Positions 41,937 through 51,268 of a stretch of DNA of 64,000 bases are shown here, in pieces. The stretch is from contig JAOINB010000003.1 of the NCBI GenBank assembly GCA_028139135.1, positions 1 to 64,000 on the forward strand, read 5' to 3'. The position numbers and the translations under genes are program-made. Origin of the DNA: Betaproteobacteria bacterium. Its GTDB lineage: Bacteria > Pseudomonadota > Gammaproteobacteria > Burkholderiales > Burkholderiaceae_A. The notes under the pieces were generated by a model that was not told the origin of the DNA, made no database searches, and saw only the letters and a program-made list of their open reading frames with translations. Numbering within the stretch: the first letter of the stretch is position 1; every line of letters begins with the position of its first letter.

Positions 41937-42911
41937 ATGTTGGAGCTTCGCGCCGAAATAGATAAAACTGGCTCGCCAGATGTTATACAACTCAAGCCCT
42001 TCACCCTTGAGTCCCCAGGACCTGGGGAGGTGTTGGTCCGCCACAAAGCAATAGGCGTCAATTACACTGACGTTTATTATCGAAACGGAACTTATCCACA
42101 GGCCAGCTTGCCTGGCAAACTGGGGCACGAAGCCGCTGGCTGTGTTGAGGCAATTGGGCAGGGAGTTTCCAATGTTAAAGAAGGGGACCGTGTTGTTTAC
42201 GTAGTCGCTTCTCCGGGCTGCTACAGCACGGCTAGAGTTGTTTCTGCTGATGTTTTGCTTAAGATTCCACATGAATTGGACTTTGAAACAGCGGCTGCAA
42301 TGCTATTGAAGGGTATGACGGTCAGCTATTTATTTAAGCGAGTTGCAAATCTTCAGCCTTTTCACAAAGTTCTGTTTCATGCCGCTGCTGGCGGAACTGG
42401 GTTAATTGCTATGCAATGGGCGAGAATGATGGACGTCGAAATTACGGGGACTGTAAGTAGTGAGGAGAAAAAAGAATTGGCAAAAAACTATGGTGCCGCG
42501 AATGTCATTAATTATGCACGGGAGAATTTTGTCGAACAAATTAGAGACATCACAAAGGGTCGCGGAGTAGATATAGTCTTTGATTCTGTTGGCGCAAGCA
42601 CTTTTTATCAGTCTATCCAAAGTCTTAAAAAATATGGCTTGATGGTCTCTTACGGAAATGCGTCTGGGAAAGTTTCCGCTTTTGACCTTGGTCTTTTGAG
42701 TGGGCATTTATTTATAACTAGACCAACTTTATGGTCCTATGTTGCAACACGAAAGGAGCTAGAGGTCACTTTTGGAGAACTTCTGCAACTCGTGATGTTG
42801 AATAAAATAAGAATCCCAATTTACCAGAAAAAGGCTCTACAAGATGTTGTCGCTCTTCATAAACTTATGGAAGAGAGACGAACAACTGGCTGTTCAATCT
42901 TAACGGTTTAA
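41937..42911 (+). CDS. qorA: NADPH:quinone oxidoreductase (zeta-crystallin type)
   Basis: A 324-residue zinc-free medium-chain dehydrogenase. It has GEVLVRHKAIGVNYTDVYYRNGTYP, LPGKLGHEAAGCVEAIG, and the NADPH-binding HAAAGGTGLIAMQWARMM followed by VDIVFDSVG. The lack of structural-zinc cysteines and the residue pattern fit quinone oxidoreductase QorA. A strong ribosome-binding site (AAGGAGATA) precedes the ATG. tcdA follows 9 bases later. Confidence 0.93.
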   Translation: MLELRAEIDKTGSPDVIQLKPFTLESPGPGEVLVRHKAIGVNYTDVYYRNGTYPQASLPGKLGHEAAGCVEAIGQGVSNVKEGDRVVYVVASPGCYSTARVVSADVLLKIPHELDFETAAAMLLKGMTVSYLFKRVANLQPFHKVLFHAAAGGTGLIAMQWARMMDVEITGTVSSEEKKELAKNYGAANVINYARENFVEQIRDITKGRGVDIVFDSVGASTFYQSIQSLKKYGLMVSYGNASGKVSAFDLGLLSGHLFITRPTLWSYVATRKELEVTFGELLQLVMLNKIRIPIYQKKALQDVVALHKLMEERRTTGCSILTV

Positions 42912-42920
42912 AACTAGCCA

Positions 42921-43664
42921 TTGGTAGAACGCTTTTGTAGCAGTGTAAGCAACTTGCTTGGGGAGCTTGATGCATCCAAACTAACAAGTGTTAGGGTAGG
43001 AGTGATTGGTATTGGTGGAGTTGGATCATGGTCAGCTAACGCTCTGGTAAGAAGTGGCGTTAAAAAAATCACCCTGGTTGACCCAGATATTATTGTTGAA
43101 TCAAATATTAATCGGCAATGCCATGCTAACTATGATAATTTAGGAAAACCAAAGGTGGTAGCGATGGAAGAGATGCTCCGGCAAATTAATCCAGGAGTGG
43201 AGGTGACTGGGTTCGACGAGGAGTTTTGTGAGTCTAATGCGAAAAAAATATTGGATTCGTCAAATGTAGATTACTGGATCGATGCATGTGATTCAGTTAA
43301 AGCCAAAGTTAGTTTAGCATCTAATCTCGGAAAAACCTCCGGTAACCGGAAAACTTTTTTGATTTGTGGCGCAGCAGGCGGGAAAATAAATCCTCATAAA
43401 TTTATTTGTACTGATCTGGGGAATGCAAAGAATGACTCGCTTCTTTCAAAAGTTCGCTATGCGTTAAGAAGACATCATGACTTTCCTCGTTCTGCAGTAA
43501 TGAAAGTTAGCTGCATTACCTCAACAGAGTTAAGCAAAAAAGCAAGGGCTGGGAATGCACGGATATCTTGCGCTGGTTATGGCTCAATCGTAACGGTTAC
43601 CGCAACTGTGGGCCTATTGGCAGCTTCTGAAACAATTACACAGATAATTAAACAAGAGAGTTAA
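42921..43664 (+). CDS. tcdA: tRNA threonylcarbamoyladenosine dehydratase
   Basis: TcdA (CsdL/YgdL) cyclises t6A to ct6A in ANN-decoding tRNAs. The 247-residue E1-like enzyme has VGVIGIGGVGSWSANALVRSG (ATP-binding glycine-rich loop), LVDPDIIVESNINRQCHA and DACDSVKAKVSL, and the KVRYALRRHHDFP segment typical of the family. The start is TTG at 42921 or the next codon GTG at 42924; no ATG fits, and the alignment with E. coli leaves no room for more sequence. Likely in one transcript with qorA. Confidence 0.92.
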   Translation: MVERFCSSVSNLLGELDASKLTSVRVGVIGIGGVGSWSANALVRSGVKKITLVDPDIIVESNINRQCHANYDNLGKPKVVAMEEMLRQINPGVEVTGFDEEFCESNAKKILDSSNVDYWIDACDSVKAKVSLASNLGKTSGNRKTFLICGAAGGKINPHKFICTDLGNAKNDSLLSKVRYALRRHHDFPRSAVMKVSCITSTELSKKARAGNARISCAGYGSIVTVTATVGLLAASETITQIIKQES

Positions 43665-43875
43665 TTTAATATTTTGCGAATTCCTTCGGTATATTCTCAA
43701 TTAAAAACCTTTTTTGAAAATTGTGAGATAACATTACCAGACCGATGAGAACACTGCTTAAGTTGTATGACTTAAATGCAACTCTTTTTTATGTAAAATG
43801 ATGCTTTAGTAATCAATTTTGATGTAGGATTCACCAGCCAAATTTATTCACGTATACTTATAAGTTATAGCTCAG

Positions 43876-43951
<76 letters not shown>

Positions 43952-43965
43952 TTAAATATCAGCTC

Positions 43966-44490
43966 ATGAAAGAAATAAAATTAAATCTCGGATGTGGTGA
44001 TAAGTTACTTGAAGGATATATCAATGTAGATCTTGTTGAAGATCGAAGTGGAGTGAGACCTGATGTAAACTGTGATCTTCGAGACCTATCAGTATTCAAA
44101 TCGGACTACGCAGATGAAATTCTCTCTGTTCACGTTGTCGAGCATTTCTGGAGGTGGGAGGTTGAGGAGATTCTCTCGGAATGGGTTCGAGTTTTAAAAC
44201 CAAAAGGTAAACTTATTCTCGAATGCCCCAATTTAATTTCAGCATGTGAGGAGTTTTTGAAAGATCCTGAAACTGGCGCTTCGCCCAATCAAAATGGACA
44301 AAGAACAATGTGGGTTTTTTATGGAGATCCACGGTGGCGGGATCCCCTGATGGTACATCGATGGGGTTACACGCCAAAAAGCCTCGCTACATTGTTGCAC
44401 AATTGCGGGCTTACGGAACTGAAACAAGAGCCAGCGCAGTTCAAATTAAAAGAACCCAGGGATATGCGTATTACGGGTATAAAACCATAA
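43966..44490 (+). CDS. SAM-dependent methyltransferase, substrate unknown
   Basis: A 174-residue class I methyltransferase from the ATG at 43966; the frame stays open into tRNA-Phe but those codons cannot be used as protein and tRNA together. The SAM-binding motif I is LNLGCGDKLLEGYINVDL at about residues 6-23, followed by CDLRDLSVF and VHVVEHFWRWEVEEILSEW, and VLKPKGKLILECPNL. WVFYGDPRWRDPLMVHRWGYTP is a distinct conserved-looking segment. It resembles small methyltransferases found near sugar or envelope genes, but the substrate is unknown. Its stop is 2 bases from the end of ftfL. Confidence 0.85.
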   Translation: MKEIKLNLGCGDKLLEGYINVDLVEDRSGVRPDVNCDLRDLSVFKSDYADEILSVHVVEHFWRWEVEEILSEWVRVLKPKGKLILECPNLISACEEFLKDPETGASPNQNGQRTMWVFYGDPRWRDPLMVHRWGYTPKSLATLLHNCGLTELKQEPAQFKLKEPRDMRITGIKP

Positions 44491-44492
44491 TA

Positions 44493-46163
44493 TTAGAAAA
44501 GCCCAACTACTTTTCCATCTCCATCGACATCAATTTTCTCCGCGCTAGGAACCTTCGGAAGCCCCGGCATCGTCATAATATCTCCGCAAACCATTACGAT
44601 AAATCCCGCCCCTGCTGCTAAACGAACTTCTCTTACGTTAACTGTATGGTCTGATGGAGCACCTCTAACAGATGCGTCTGTCGAAAAAGAAGATTGAGTC
44701 TTTGCTACACAAATTGGATATTTTCCAAAGCCGGCATTTTCCCAATCGGAAAGCTGCTTCTTCACTTTCGTAGATGCCGTTACATTTGAAGCCCCATAAA
44801 TCTTAGTAGCAACTTTTGTTACTTTCTCCCATAAACTATCACCATCTTCATATACGAATCTTGGATCGGATCCCTTGTCAACGAGTCTGACTACTTCGTT
44901 TGCAAGTTCTTCAGCTCCCTCTCCTCCCTTTGCCCAATGTTCAGCCAAAACTACGGAAACTCCCAGCTCACTCATTCGGGTTTTTATGATCTCAATTTCT
45001 TTAGCAGTATCGAATGTAAATTTGTTGATAGAGACAACGCAAGGCAAACCGTAGTTTTCCATTACGTTGTGGACATGCCTTTCAAGATTAACGAGCCCTT
45101 TCTCTAAGGCATGACAATTTTCCGAATTCAACTCCTTAACATCTACGCCACCATGGTACTTTAACGCTCGCACCGTGGCTACAATTACCGCTGCCTTCGG
45201 TTTTAGTCCAGTTTTACGACACTTGATGTCAATAAATTTTTCAGCGCCCAGGTCGGCACCAAAACCGGCTTCCGTAACAACATAGTCAGCCAGCCTTAGC
45301 GCTGTTTTAGTGGCAATTACAGAATTGCAGCCATGCGCAATATTTGCAAAAGGACCACCATGCACAAAAGCAGGATTATTCTCTAATGTTTGTACAAGAT
45401 TAGGCTGCAATGCGTCTTTGAGTAAAACTGTCATCGCGCCGTGCGCATTTAAATCTTTCGCCGTAATAAGCTTACCTTCTCGCGTCGAACCGATAACGAT
45501 TTGACCTAATCTCGTTTTTAAATCGTCAACAGATTCAGCCAAACAGAAAATTGCCATAACTTCGGACGCAACCACAATATCGAACCCATCTTGTCTGGTA
45601 TAACCATTACCTGGGCCACCCAAACCAACCGCTGTATCCCGCAATGCTCGGTCATTCATATCAACAACTCTTTTCCATGTTACTCTTCTGGAATCAATTT
45701 GTAACGCGTTACCGTGATGGATATGGTTATCGATCATAGCAGCCAAAAGATTATTAGCTAGAGCAATCGCAGAAAAATCACCAGTAAAATGCAAATTTAT
45801 GTCTTCCATTGGGACAATCTGCGCGTACCCGCCGCCAGCCGCCCCTCCTTTAACTCCGAAAACAGGACCAAGTGAGGGCTCCCTCAAACAAATAAGGGTT
45901 TTTTTTCCTATTCTGTTTAAACCATCCCCTAATCCCACAGTCGTGGTTGTCTTTCCTTCCCCGGCTGGAGTGGGACTAATGGCTGAGACCAGAATCAAGT
46001 TGCCTTCTTTGTTGTTGTGCAAGGTATTCAAAAAATCCAATGAAACCTTAGCTTTGTCATGGCCGTACGGGACTAAAAATTCTTCCGAAATATCAATTTT
46101 TGAGGCGATTGTCGTTATTTTTTCTACTTTTGCTTTTTGCGCAATTTCTATATCACTTGCCAT
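44493..46163 (-). CDS. ftfL: Formate--tetrahydrofolate ligase
   Basis: FtfL uses ATP to load formate on tetrahydrofolate, giving 10-formyl-H4F, the entry of formate into the serine cycle. The 556-residue product matches the methylotroph enzyme in length. The P-loop is [18 protein letters not shown] near residues 64-81; also seen are [22 protein letters not shown]-type sequence (split around GVKGG), [25 protein letters not shown] and PICVAKTQ. It is the last gene of the glyA-sgaA-hprA-mtdA-fchA-ftfL set, 22 bases after fchA. Confidence 0.97.
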   Translation of the reverse strand: MASDIEIAQKAKVEKITTIASKIDISEEFLVPYGHDKAKVSLDFLNTLHNNKEGNLILVSAISPTPAGEGKTTTTVGLGDGLNRIGKKTLICLREPSLGPVFGVKGGAAGGGYAQIVPMEDINLHFTGDFSAIALANNLLAAMIDNHIHHGNALQIDSRRVTWKRVVDMNDRALRDTAVGLGGPGNGYTRQDGFDIVVASEVMAIFCLAESVDDLKTRLGQIVIGSTREGKLITAKDLNAHGAMTVLLKDALQPNLVQTLENNPAFVHGGPFANIAHGCNSVIATKTALRLADYVVTEAGFGADLGAEKFIDIKCRKTGLKPKAAVIVATVRALKYHGGVDVKELNSENCHALEKGLVNLERHVHNVMENYGLPCVVSINKFTFDTAKEIEIIKTRMSELGVSVVLAEHWAKGGEGAEELANEVVRLVDKGSDPRFVYEDGDSLWEKVTKVATKIYGASNVTASTKVKKQLSDWENAGFGKYPICVAKTQSSFSTDASVRGAPSDHTVNVREVRLAAGAGFIVMVCGDIMTMPGLPKVPSAEKIDVDGDGKVVGLF

Positions 46164-46185
46164 TAAAAAAACTCCCTAATAAAAA

Positions 46186-46815
46186 TTACAGTTTCAGAAT
46201 AACTCCCGACACATAGTCAAAAATGTGACGCTCCTCTCTCTCAACTATATTTGATAACTTGCGAACTTCCTGGATTTGTTTATCAGCAAAAACCTTGTCT
46301 TCCAACCCAGAAGCGTTGACGTAAACGTTCAATTCAGCACTTTTAAAAGCGGCCCTTGCAGCCAAAACGGCAACTCCTGCGTCAGATATTATATTCACAT
46401 TACCAATTTCTGCAATCTTTCTGCACAAAGGCATAACCTTGGTTGCCAAAAAAGCGCATTCCATTGGCGCATCTATAGCTACTTTCAAAGCATCCTGTAT
46501 CTTTGCGCCCCGTTCGAGTTTCTGCTCATCTGTGTCTTTTGGCAAACCATATGCAGCCATAACAGTATCGAATGCCTCAACATCTTTTCTAACAGCTTCC
46601 TGAAGTTGTTTTCTAAGCTGTTCAGACTGTTCAAGGACACTTATAACTTCTTTTTGAACAGCCTCGTATTTTTTTTTCCCCGTTGTAAGATTGGCAACCA
46701 TACTCACTAATGCGGCACCCATAGACCCCATCAGAGCAGCGGCGCTTCCGCCTCCGGGGGTAGCAGATGACGAACTTAGTCCCTCTAAAAAATCCTCAAC
46801 AGACTTCTCAATCAT
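46186..46815 (-). CDS. fchA: Methenyltetrahydrofolate cyclohydrolase (FchA type)
   Basis: FchA interconverts 10-formyl-H4F and methenyl-H4F. The 209-residue product is of the FTCD_C/cyclodeaminase-cyclohydrolase family, not the FolD family. It has FLEGLSSSSATPGGGSAAAL (about residues 9-28), GAALVSMVANLTTGKKKYE, a helical middle and GNVNIISDAGVAVLAARAA. The length (208 in Methylobacterium) and position next to mtdA fit FchA. The start codon follows the mtdA stop directly, without any spacer. Confidence 0.93.
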   Translation of the reverse strand: MIEKSVEDFLEGLSSSSATPGGGSAAALMGSMGAALVSMVANLTTGKKKYEAVQKEVISVLEQSEQLRKQLQEAVRKDVEAFDTVMAAYGLPKDTDEQKLERGAKIQDALKVAIDAPMECAFLATKVMPLCRKIAEIGNVNIISDAGVAVLAARAAFKSAELNVYVNASGLEDKVFADKQIQEVRKLSNIVEREERHIFDYVSGVILKL

Positions 46816-47676
46816 TTATAACATCTCTTTCGCGATTCTATATATTTCCTCAGCGTCGAAAATCCCATCATTGCAATCGAAAAGTCGTGACACACATTCC
46901 CTATGAACACTAATTTTCAAACCACCAAAGCCTATGGCTCCAAAAGCTTTCTTTCCACCAATTTCCTTCGCTTTATCGTTCAACTCCACTCCCTCAATAC
47001 CTAAGGGGGGCATGGCATTTGCATCACAAACAACCTCGATAGACTGGCTTTCAATCCAGTCTTTTCTGTTTAATAAGACTACCCCACTTGCTCCGGTAGC
47101 CATGACTATTGATGCTCCTAAAATTGACGTAACTCTTTCGTCGTTTGTTCCCCCGGGCAAAGCCTTAACACTTGTATCGAACCTCTCATTTATCTCCGCT
47201 GAAATTTGCTCGGCTTTTTCAATGCTCCTGGAGGTGATGAATACATCTGCTTTTTCTAGGGAAAGAAGTGCAGCTGCTCTTTGTCCAACGGGACCCGTTC
47301 CTCCCAAAATGACTGCTTTCTTTCCTGATACATCACAAATATTGACGATATTCGCTACAGCTGCCGCTGCAGTCGTGTTGGAGCCATTTGAGTCGAACAT
47401 AACAGAAACTCGAAAGTTAGAGAAAAACCGCTTTTTGATAGCATCGAATACTGCCTGCCCTTCCGTTAAAGAACTGCCCCCAACAAATATAGCAGTATAC
47501 TGTTTGTCTTTTGGAGCCCTCGTATAAATGCACCCATCAACCATTCCGAGCACATTTTCTGGGTTCACGTTAGAAATTCCTGTTACATGATCAGCACCCC
47601 CATCATATGCAACCACACTATCAAATACACTCGCTATGTTATCTGTATCGAATTGATACAAAAGTTTTTTGGTCAT
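46816..47676 (-). CDS. mtdA: NADP-dependent methylene-tetrahydrofolate dehydrogenase MtdA
   Basis: MtdA interconverts methenyl- and methylene-tetrahydrofolate (and in Methylobacterium also the tetrahydromethanopterin forms) with NADP. The 286-residue product begins KKLLYQFDTDNIASVFDSVVAYDGGADHVTG and contains TAIFVGGSSLTEGQAVF, DSNGSNTTAAAAVA, VILGGTGPVGQRAAALL, and NAMPPLGIEGVEL, which agree with the Methylobacterium enzyme as I recall it. hprA ends 1 base before its ATG and fchA starts right at its stop, so translation is coupled. MtdA is largely restricted to methylotrophs, so it is a useful marker. Confidence 0.93.
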   Translation of the reverse strand: MTKKLLYQFDTDNIASVFDSVVAYDGGADHVTGISNVNPENVLGMVDGCIYTRAPKDKQYTAIFVGGSSLTEGQAVFDAIKKRFFSNFRVSVMFDSNGSNTTAAAAVANIVNICDVSGKKAVILGGTGPVGQRAAALLSLEKADVFITSRSIEKAEQISAEINERFDTSVKALPGGTNDERVTSILGASIVMATGASGVVLLNRKDWIESQSIEVVCDANAMPPLGIEGVELNDKAKEIGGKKAFGAIGFGGLKISVHRECVSRLFDCNDGIFDAEEIYRIAKEML

Positions 47677-47677
47677 T

Positions 47678-48625
47678 TTAAACTACCAAATGCTGAGGAT
47701 TACCCTGCACGAACAATTCAACATTATCGATTAATTGATCAGCAAGAAACTGCTGCGCCTCGTCGGAAGCCCAAGCAACGTGAGGCGTTAAAATGAAGTT
47801 TGGTAATTTTAAATCCAATAATGGATTTCCATCCTTCGGTGGCTCTTTCGTTAAAACATCAAAGCCGGCACCTCCAATTAAACCCTCTTTAAGGGCTACC
47901 ACTAAATCCTCCTCGTTGACCAATCCTCCTCTTGCCGTATTGATCAAAATAGAGTCATTTTTCATAATTTCAAACTGCTTCATTCCGATGAATCCTCGAG
48001 AGGAGTCTGTGAGAGGACAGTGCAACGAGATGATGTCTGATCTTTTTAAGACCTCTTCAGCATCGGTAAACTCAACGCCATCTGCCTTTGGTGGCGGGTG
48101 ATCAGCAAATAGAACCTCCATACCAAAACCTCTTGCTATATTAGCGGTACCCTGACCCAACGCACCTTCACCAAAAATACCAATGGTGCTATTTCTCAAA
48201 TCGCTAATTCGATAATCAAAAAAGCAAAACTGATCGTGTCTCTGCCAGCGACCATCCAACACATCATCACGATAAGCTACTAAATTTCTTTTAAGAGCGA
48301 GAATCAATGCAAATGTGTGTTCAGGCACTGTGTTAACCGCATAATTCCTGATGTTTACCACAGATATCCCTTTTTCCTTGCAGGCTACTACATCAATCAC
48401 GTCATAACCCGTGGCAGCCACAGCAATCAACTTGAGGTCTGGTAGCTGATCCAAAGTCTCCTTCCGGATAGGGACCTTATTTGTTAATGCAATGGTTGCA
48501 TTCGAAAGCCGAGTTACGATCTCATTAGGTGAGGTCTGCTCATACTCTTGCCATTCGTGATCAAAAGAGGGTTTCCTAACATTAGCATTTAAAGATTGCC
48601 TGTCCAAAAAAACAACTTTTTCCAT
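47678..48625 (-). CDS. hprA: Hydroxypyruvate reductase (D-2-hydroxyacid dehydrogenase family)
   Basis: HprA reduces hydroxypyruvate to D-glycerate in the serine cycle. The 315-residue product has the NAD-binding motif GIFGEGALGQGTANIA, the catalytic Arg in LINTARGGLVNEEDL, Glu in VLTKEPPKDGNPLL and His in ILTPHVAWAS. AATGYDVIDVVACKEKGISVVN is typical of the glycerate/hydroxypyruvate branch. The order sgaA-hprA-mtdA-fchA matches the Methylobacterium serine-cycle cluster and supports this name over a general dehydrogenase. Confidence 0.92.
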   Translation of the reverse strand: MEKVVFLDRQSLNANVRKPSFDHEWQEYEQTSPNEIVTRLSNATIALTNKVPIRKETLDQLPDLKLIAVAATGYDVIDVVACKEKGISVVNIRNYAVNTVPEHTFALILALKRNLVAYRDDVLDGRWQRHDQFCFFDYRISDLRNSTIGIFGEGALGQGTANIARGFGMEVLFADHPPPKADGVEFTDAEEVLKRSDIISLHCPLTDSSRGFIGMKQFEIMKNDSILINTARGGLVNEEDLVVALKEGLIGGAGFDVLTKEPPKDGNPLLDLKLPNFILTPHVAWASDEAQQFLADQLIDNVELFVQGNPQHLVV

Positions 48626-48637
48626 ACTCTGTCTCTT

Positions 48638-49831
48638 TTATCTCACCAACAATCCTGGAGGCGGCTCATTATTTCTCCAATATTCCTGCGCTGCCGCCAC
48701 TCCACTGCCTGGAGTTACTTTAACTCCATTATCCAACATGGACATTTCGGCTCCAGATATACCTGCACATAAATGTACTTCATTCATGTCACCCAAATGC
48801 CCTATTCGGAAAAGTTTACCAGCAACTTTCGATAGACCCGCTCCCAGGGATACGTTATACCTTTTGAAAGCATGCAGAATTATGTCGGCTCCATTAGCCC
48901 CATCCGGTAACATGACTGCAGTTACCGTATCAGAGTACCATTTTGGCTCTTTGGCACAAAGTTTGAGATTCCAACCATTAAAGACAGCTGCTCGAGCCCC
49001 TTCCGCCAGATAGTGGTGTCGAGCAATGATATTATCCAACCCCTCCTCTTCAATAACCGCCAAAGCTTCCCTAAGTCCATAAAAAAGAGGAAGCGCCGGA
49101 GTATATGGAAAATAACCAGTCTTGTTGGCGTTAAGCATGATATCTAAGTCGAAATAGTCCCGTTTGAGACCTGCACTCGATGTTAGTCCAAGCGCCTTTT
49201 GACTCACACATAGAATTCCGAGGCCGGCAGGGAGCATAAGGCCTTTCTGGGAACCAGTGACGCACATATCAACTTTCCAATCGTCAAAACGAAAATCTAC
49301 AGATGCCAACGCGCTAACGCTGTCTACAAATAAAAGGGCCGGGTGACCAACTTTATCCAAAACTTTTCTAACTCCACCTATATCGGAAGTAACACCAGTA
49401 GCCGTTTCATTTTGGCATGCTAATACCGCTTTGATTTCGTGATTTGTATCTTCAGAAAGCACTTTTTCGTATTCATCAAGAGGCACTCCTGTACCCCATT
49501 CACAATCAATCTCATGGACTTCCAGTCCGTGATTTTTGCACATCTCTATCCAGAGATGACTGAATTGCCCGAAACGCGAGGCTAAAACTTTATCGCCAGG
49601 AGATAAAGTATTTGCAATAGCTGCTTCCCAGCAACCTGAGCCGGATGAAGGAAAAATGAATGGAACCCCTTTTTCAGTCCTAAAAACTCTCTTCAGCCCC
49701 GGTAAAAGTGATTCATATAACCTCGGAAAAATGGGCGAACGATGGTCCTCCATTGATATCATCATAGCCCTTTGAATTCTGTCGGGTAAATTAGTGGGAC
49801 CAGGGACAAACAAAAAATTACGTCCAGCCAA
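48638..49831 (-). CDS. sgaA: Serine--glyoxylate aminotransferase
   Basis: SgaA transfers the amino group of serine to glyoxylate, giving hydroxypyruvate and glycine. The 397-residue class V PLP enzyme begins NFLFVPGPTNLPDRIQRAM and has FPSSGSGCWEAAIAN, ETATGVTSDIGGVR, FVDSVSALASVDFRFDDW and the PLP lysine in VTGSQKGLMLPAGL. The start is TTG at 49831 with AAGGAG 8-13 bases upstream. It lies 64 bases after glyA and 12 bases before hprA. Confidence 0.95.
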   Translation of the reverse strand: MAGRNFLFVPGPTNLPDRIQRAMMISMEDHRSPIFPRLYESLLPGLKRVFRTEKGVPFIFPSSGSGCWEAAIANTLSPGDKVLASRFGQFSHLWIEMCKNHGLEVHEIDCEWGTGVPLDEYEKVLSEDTNHEIKAVLACQNETATGVTSDIGGVRKVLDKVGHPALLFVDSVSALASVDFRFDDWKVDMCVTGSQKGLMLPAGLGILCVSQKALGLTSSAGLKRDYFDLDIMLNANKTGYFPYTPALPLFYGLREALAVIEEEGLDNIIARHHYLAEGARAAVFNGWNLKLCAKEPKWYSDTVTAVMLPDGANGADIILHAFKRYNVSLGAGLSKVAGKLFRIGHLGDMNEVHLCAGISGAEMSMLDNGVKVTPGSGVAAAQEYWRNNEPPPGLLVR

Positions 49832-49895
49832 AACTTTTCTCCTTAAAAAATTGATAAATTAGGCTCGACCAATACGGGTCGAATAGCGAAAGCGA

Positions 49896-51179
49896 TTATT
49901 TCGCGTAAACCGGAAATTTCTCCGTAAGATTTCCAACCGATTTTCTTACTGATTCTAAAACTTCCTCGCTTCCAGGAGCATCTAAAAGGTCCGCTATTAA
50001 GTTTGCTAGAGTCTTCGATTCCTCCTCTTTGAACCCCCTCGTTGTCATCGCAGGTGAGCCAATACGTATACCCGATGTTACAAATGGTTTCTCGGGATCA
50101 TTAGGAATAGCATTCTTATTCACTGTGATATGAGCCTTGCCTAATAATTCTTCCGCAGCCTTTCCTGTTATATTTTTCGCTCGCAGATCGACAAGTATGA
50201 CGTGACTCTCTGTCTTGCCTGAAACTATTCTCAGGCCTCTGTTCACAAGTGTTTCTGCCATTTGAGAAGCGTTACGCTTTACCTGCTCCTGATAAATTCT
50301 AAACTCCGGTTTCAAAGCCTCTCCAAAAGCCGCAGCTTTCGCAGCGATTACGTGCATTAGAGGCCCTCCCTGAATACCTGGGAATATCAACGAATTTAGC
50401 TTCTTCGCGTGTTCTTCTTGCGATAATATAATGCCACCTCTTGGACCCCTCAAAGTTTTGTGCGTGGTGCTGGTGACAAAATCAGCAATTCCTACCGGAC
50501 TAGGGTAAACCCCAGCCGCAATTAGTCCAGAATAGTGAGCCATATCCACGAGGAAGTAGGCATCAATTTTGTCGGCAATCTCTCTAAACTTTCTCCAATC
50601 AATCTCTAGCGAATAAGCAGAGGCACCCGCAATAATCATTTTTGGCTTGTGCTCTAGAGCAAGCTTTTCCACCTGGTCATAATCGATAGTTTCATCCTCA
50701 GCTCTTAATCCGTATTGAATAGCGTTGAAGACTTTACCTGAAAGGTTTACCGAAGCCCCGTGGGTCAAGTGCCCCCCGTCAGCTAATGACATACCTAAGA
50801 TAGTATCGCCAGGTTTTAAATATGCGAAAAATACCGCCTGGTTAGCTTGTGAGCCAGAGTGCGGCTGAACGTTAGCATACTCAGCGTTGTAAAGCTTCTT
50901 TAATCTCGAAATAGCTAACTCTTCAGCAACGTCCACAAACTCACAACCACCGTAATATCTTTTTGCAGGATAGCCTTCAGCGTACTTATTGGTCATAACA
51001 GAGCCCTGCGCCTGCATTACAACTGGGCTCGTATAGTTTTCGGATGCGATTAGCTCGATATGTTGTTCTTGACGATGTACTTCGTCAGTCATTGCTTTCC
51101 ATAGCTCAGGGTCGCTCGATTCCATTGACATAGCGTTTGGGAAAGCGCACAACTGAATTTCGGGTGGTTGCTTTGTCAT
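49896..51179 (-). CDS. glyA: Serine hydroxymethyltransferase
   Basis: GlyA condenses glycine with methylene-H4F to give serine, the C1-fixing step of the serine cycle. The 427-residue PLP enzyme has [59 protein letters not shown] and the PLP lysine in [17 protein letters not shown]. The N-terminus is about 15 residues longer than in E. coli, but the first ATG has a clear ribosome-binding site (TGGAG) and I keep it. First gene of the serine-cycle set, 89 bases after pabBC on the same strand. Confidence 0.97.
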   Translation of the reverse strand: MTKQPPEIQLCAFPNAMSMESSDPELWKAMTDEVHRQEQHIELIASENYTSPVVMQAQGSVMTNKYAEGYPAKRYYGGCEFVDVAEELAISRLKKLYNAEYANVQPHSGSQANQAVFFAYLKPGDTILGMSLADGGHLTHGASVNLSGKVFNAIQYGLRAEDETIDYDQVEKLALEHKPKMIIAGASAYSLEIDWRKFREIADKIDAYFLVDMAHYSGLIAAGVYPSPVGIADFVTSTTHKTLRGPRGGIILSQEEHAKKLNSLIFPGIQGGPLMHVIAAKAAAFGEALKPEFRIYQEQVKRNASQMAETLVNRGLRIVSGKTESHVILVDLRAKNITGKAAEELLGKAHITVNKNAIPNDPEKPFVTSGIRIGSPAMTTRGFKEEESKTLANLIADLLDAPGSEEVLESVRKSVGNLTEKFPVYAK

Positions 51180-51268
51180 AAAAACTCCAGTCTGGCAAAA
51201 ATTAAATAATGAATCCGAAATAATAACCTGATGGCGATTTTACATCAATACATTTACTCCTTTTTAAC

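Noticed and set aside
41889-42272. 127-codon open frame antisense to the quinone oxidoreductase
   Set aside because: Overlaps conserved plus-strand motifs and has no family resemblance.
46934-47527. 197-codon open frame antisense to mtdA
   Set aside because: Antisense to conserved MtdA sequence, with compositional bias only.
51180-51268. Glycine riboswitch upstream of glyA
   Set aside because: The 89-base gap is too short for a tandem glycine riboswitch and shows none of its conserved core.
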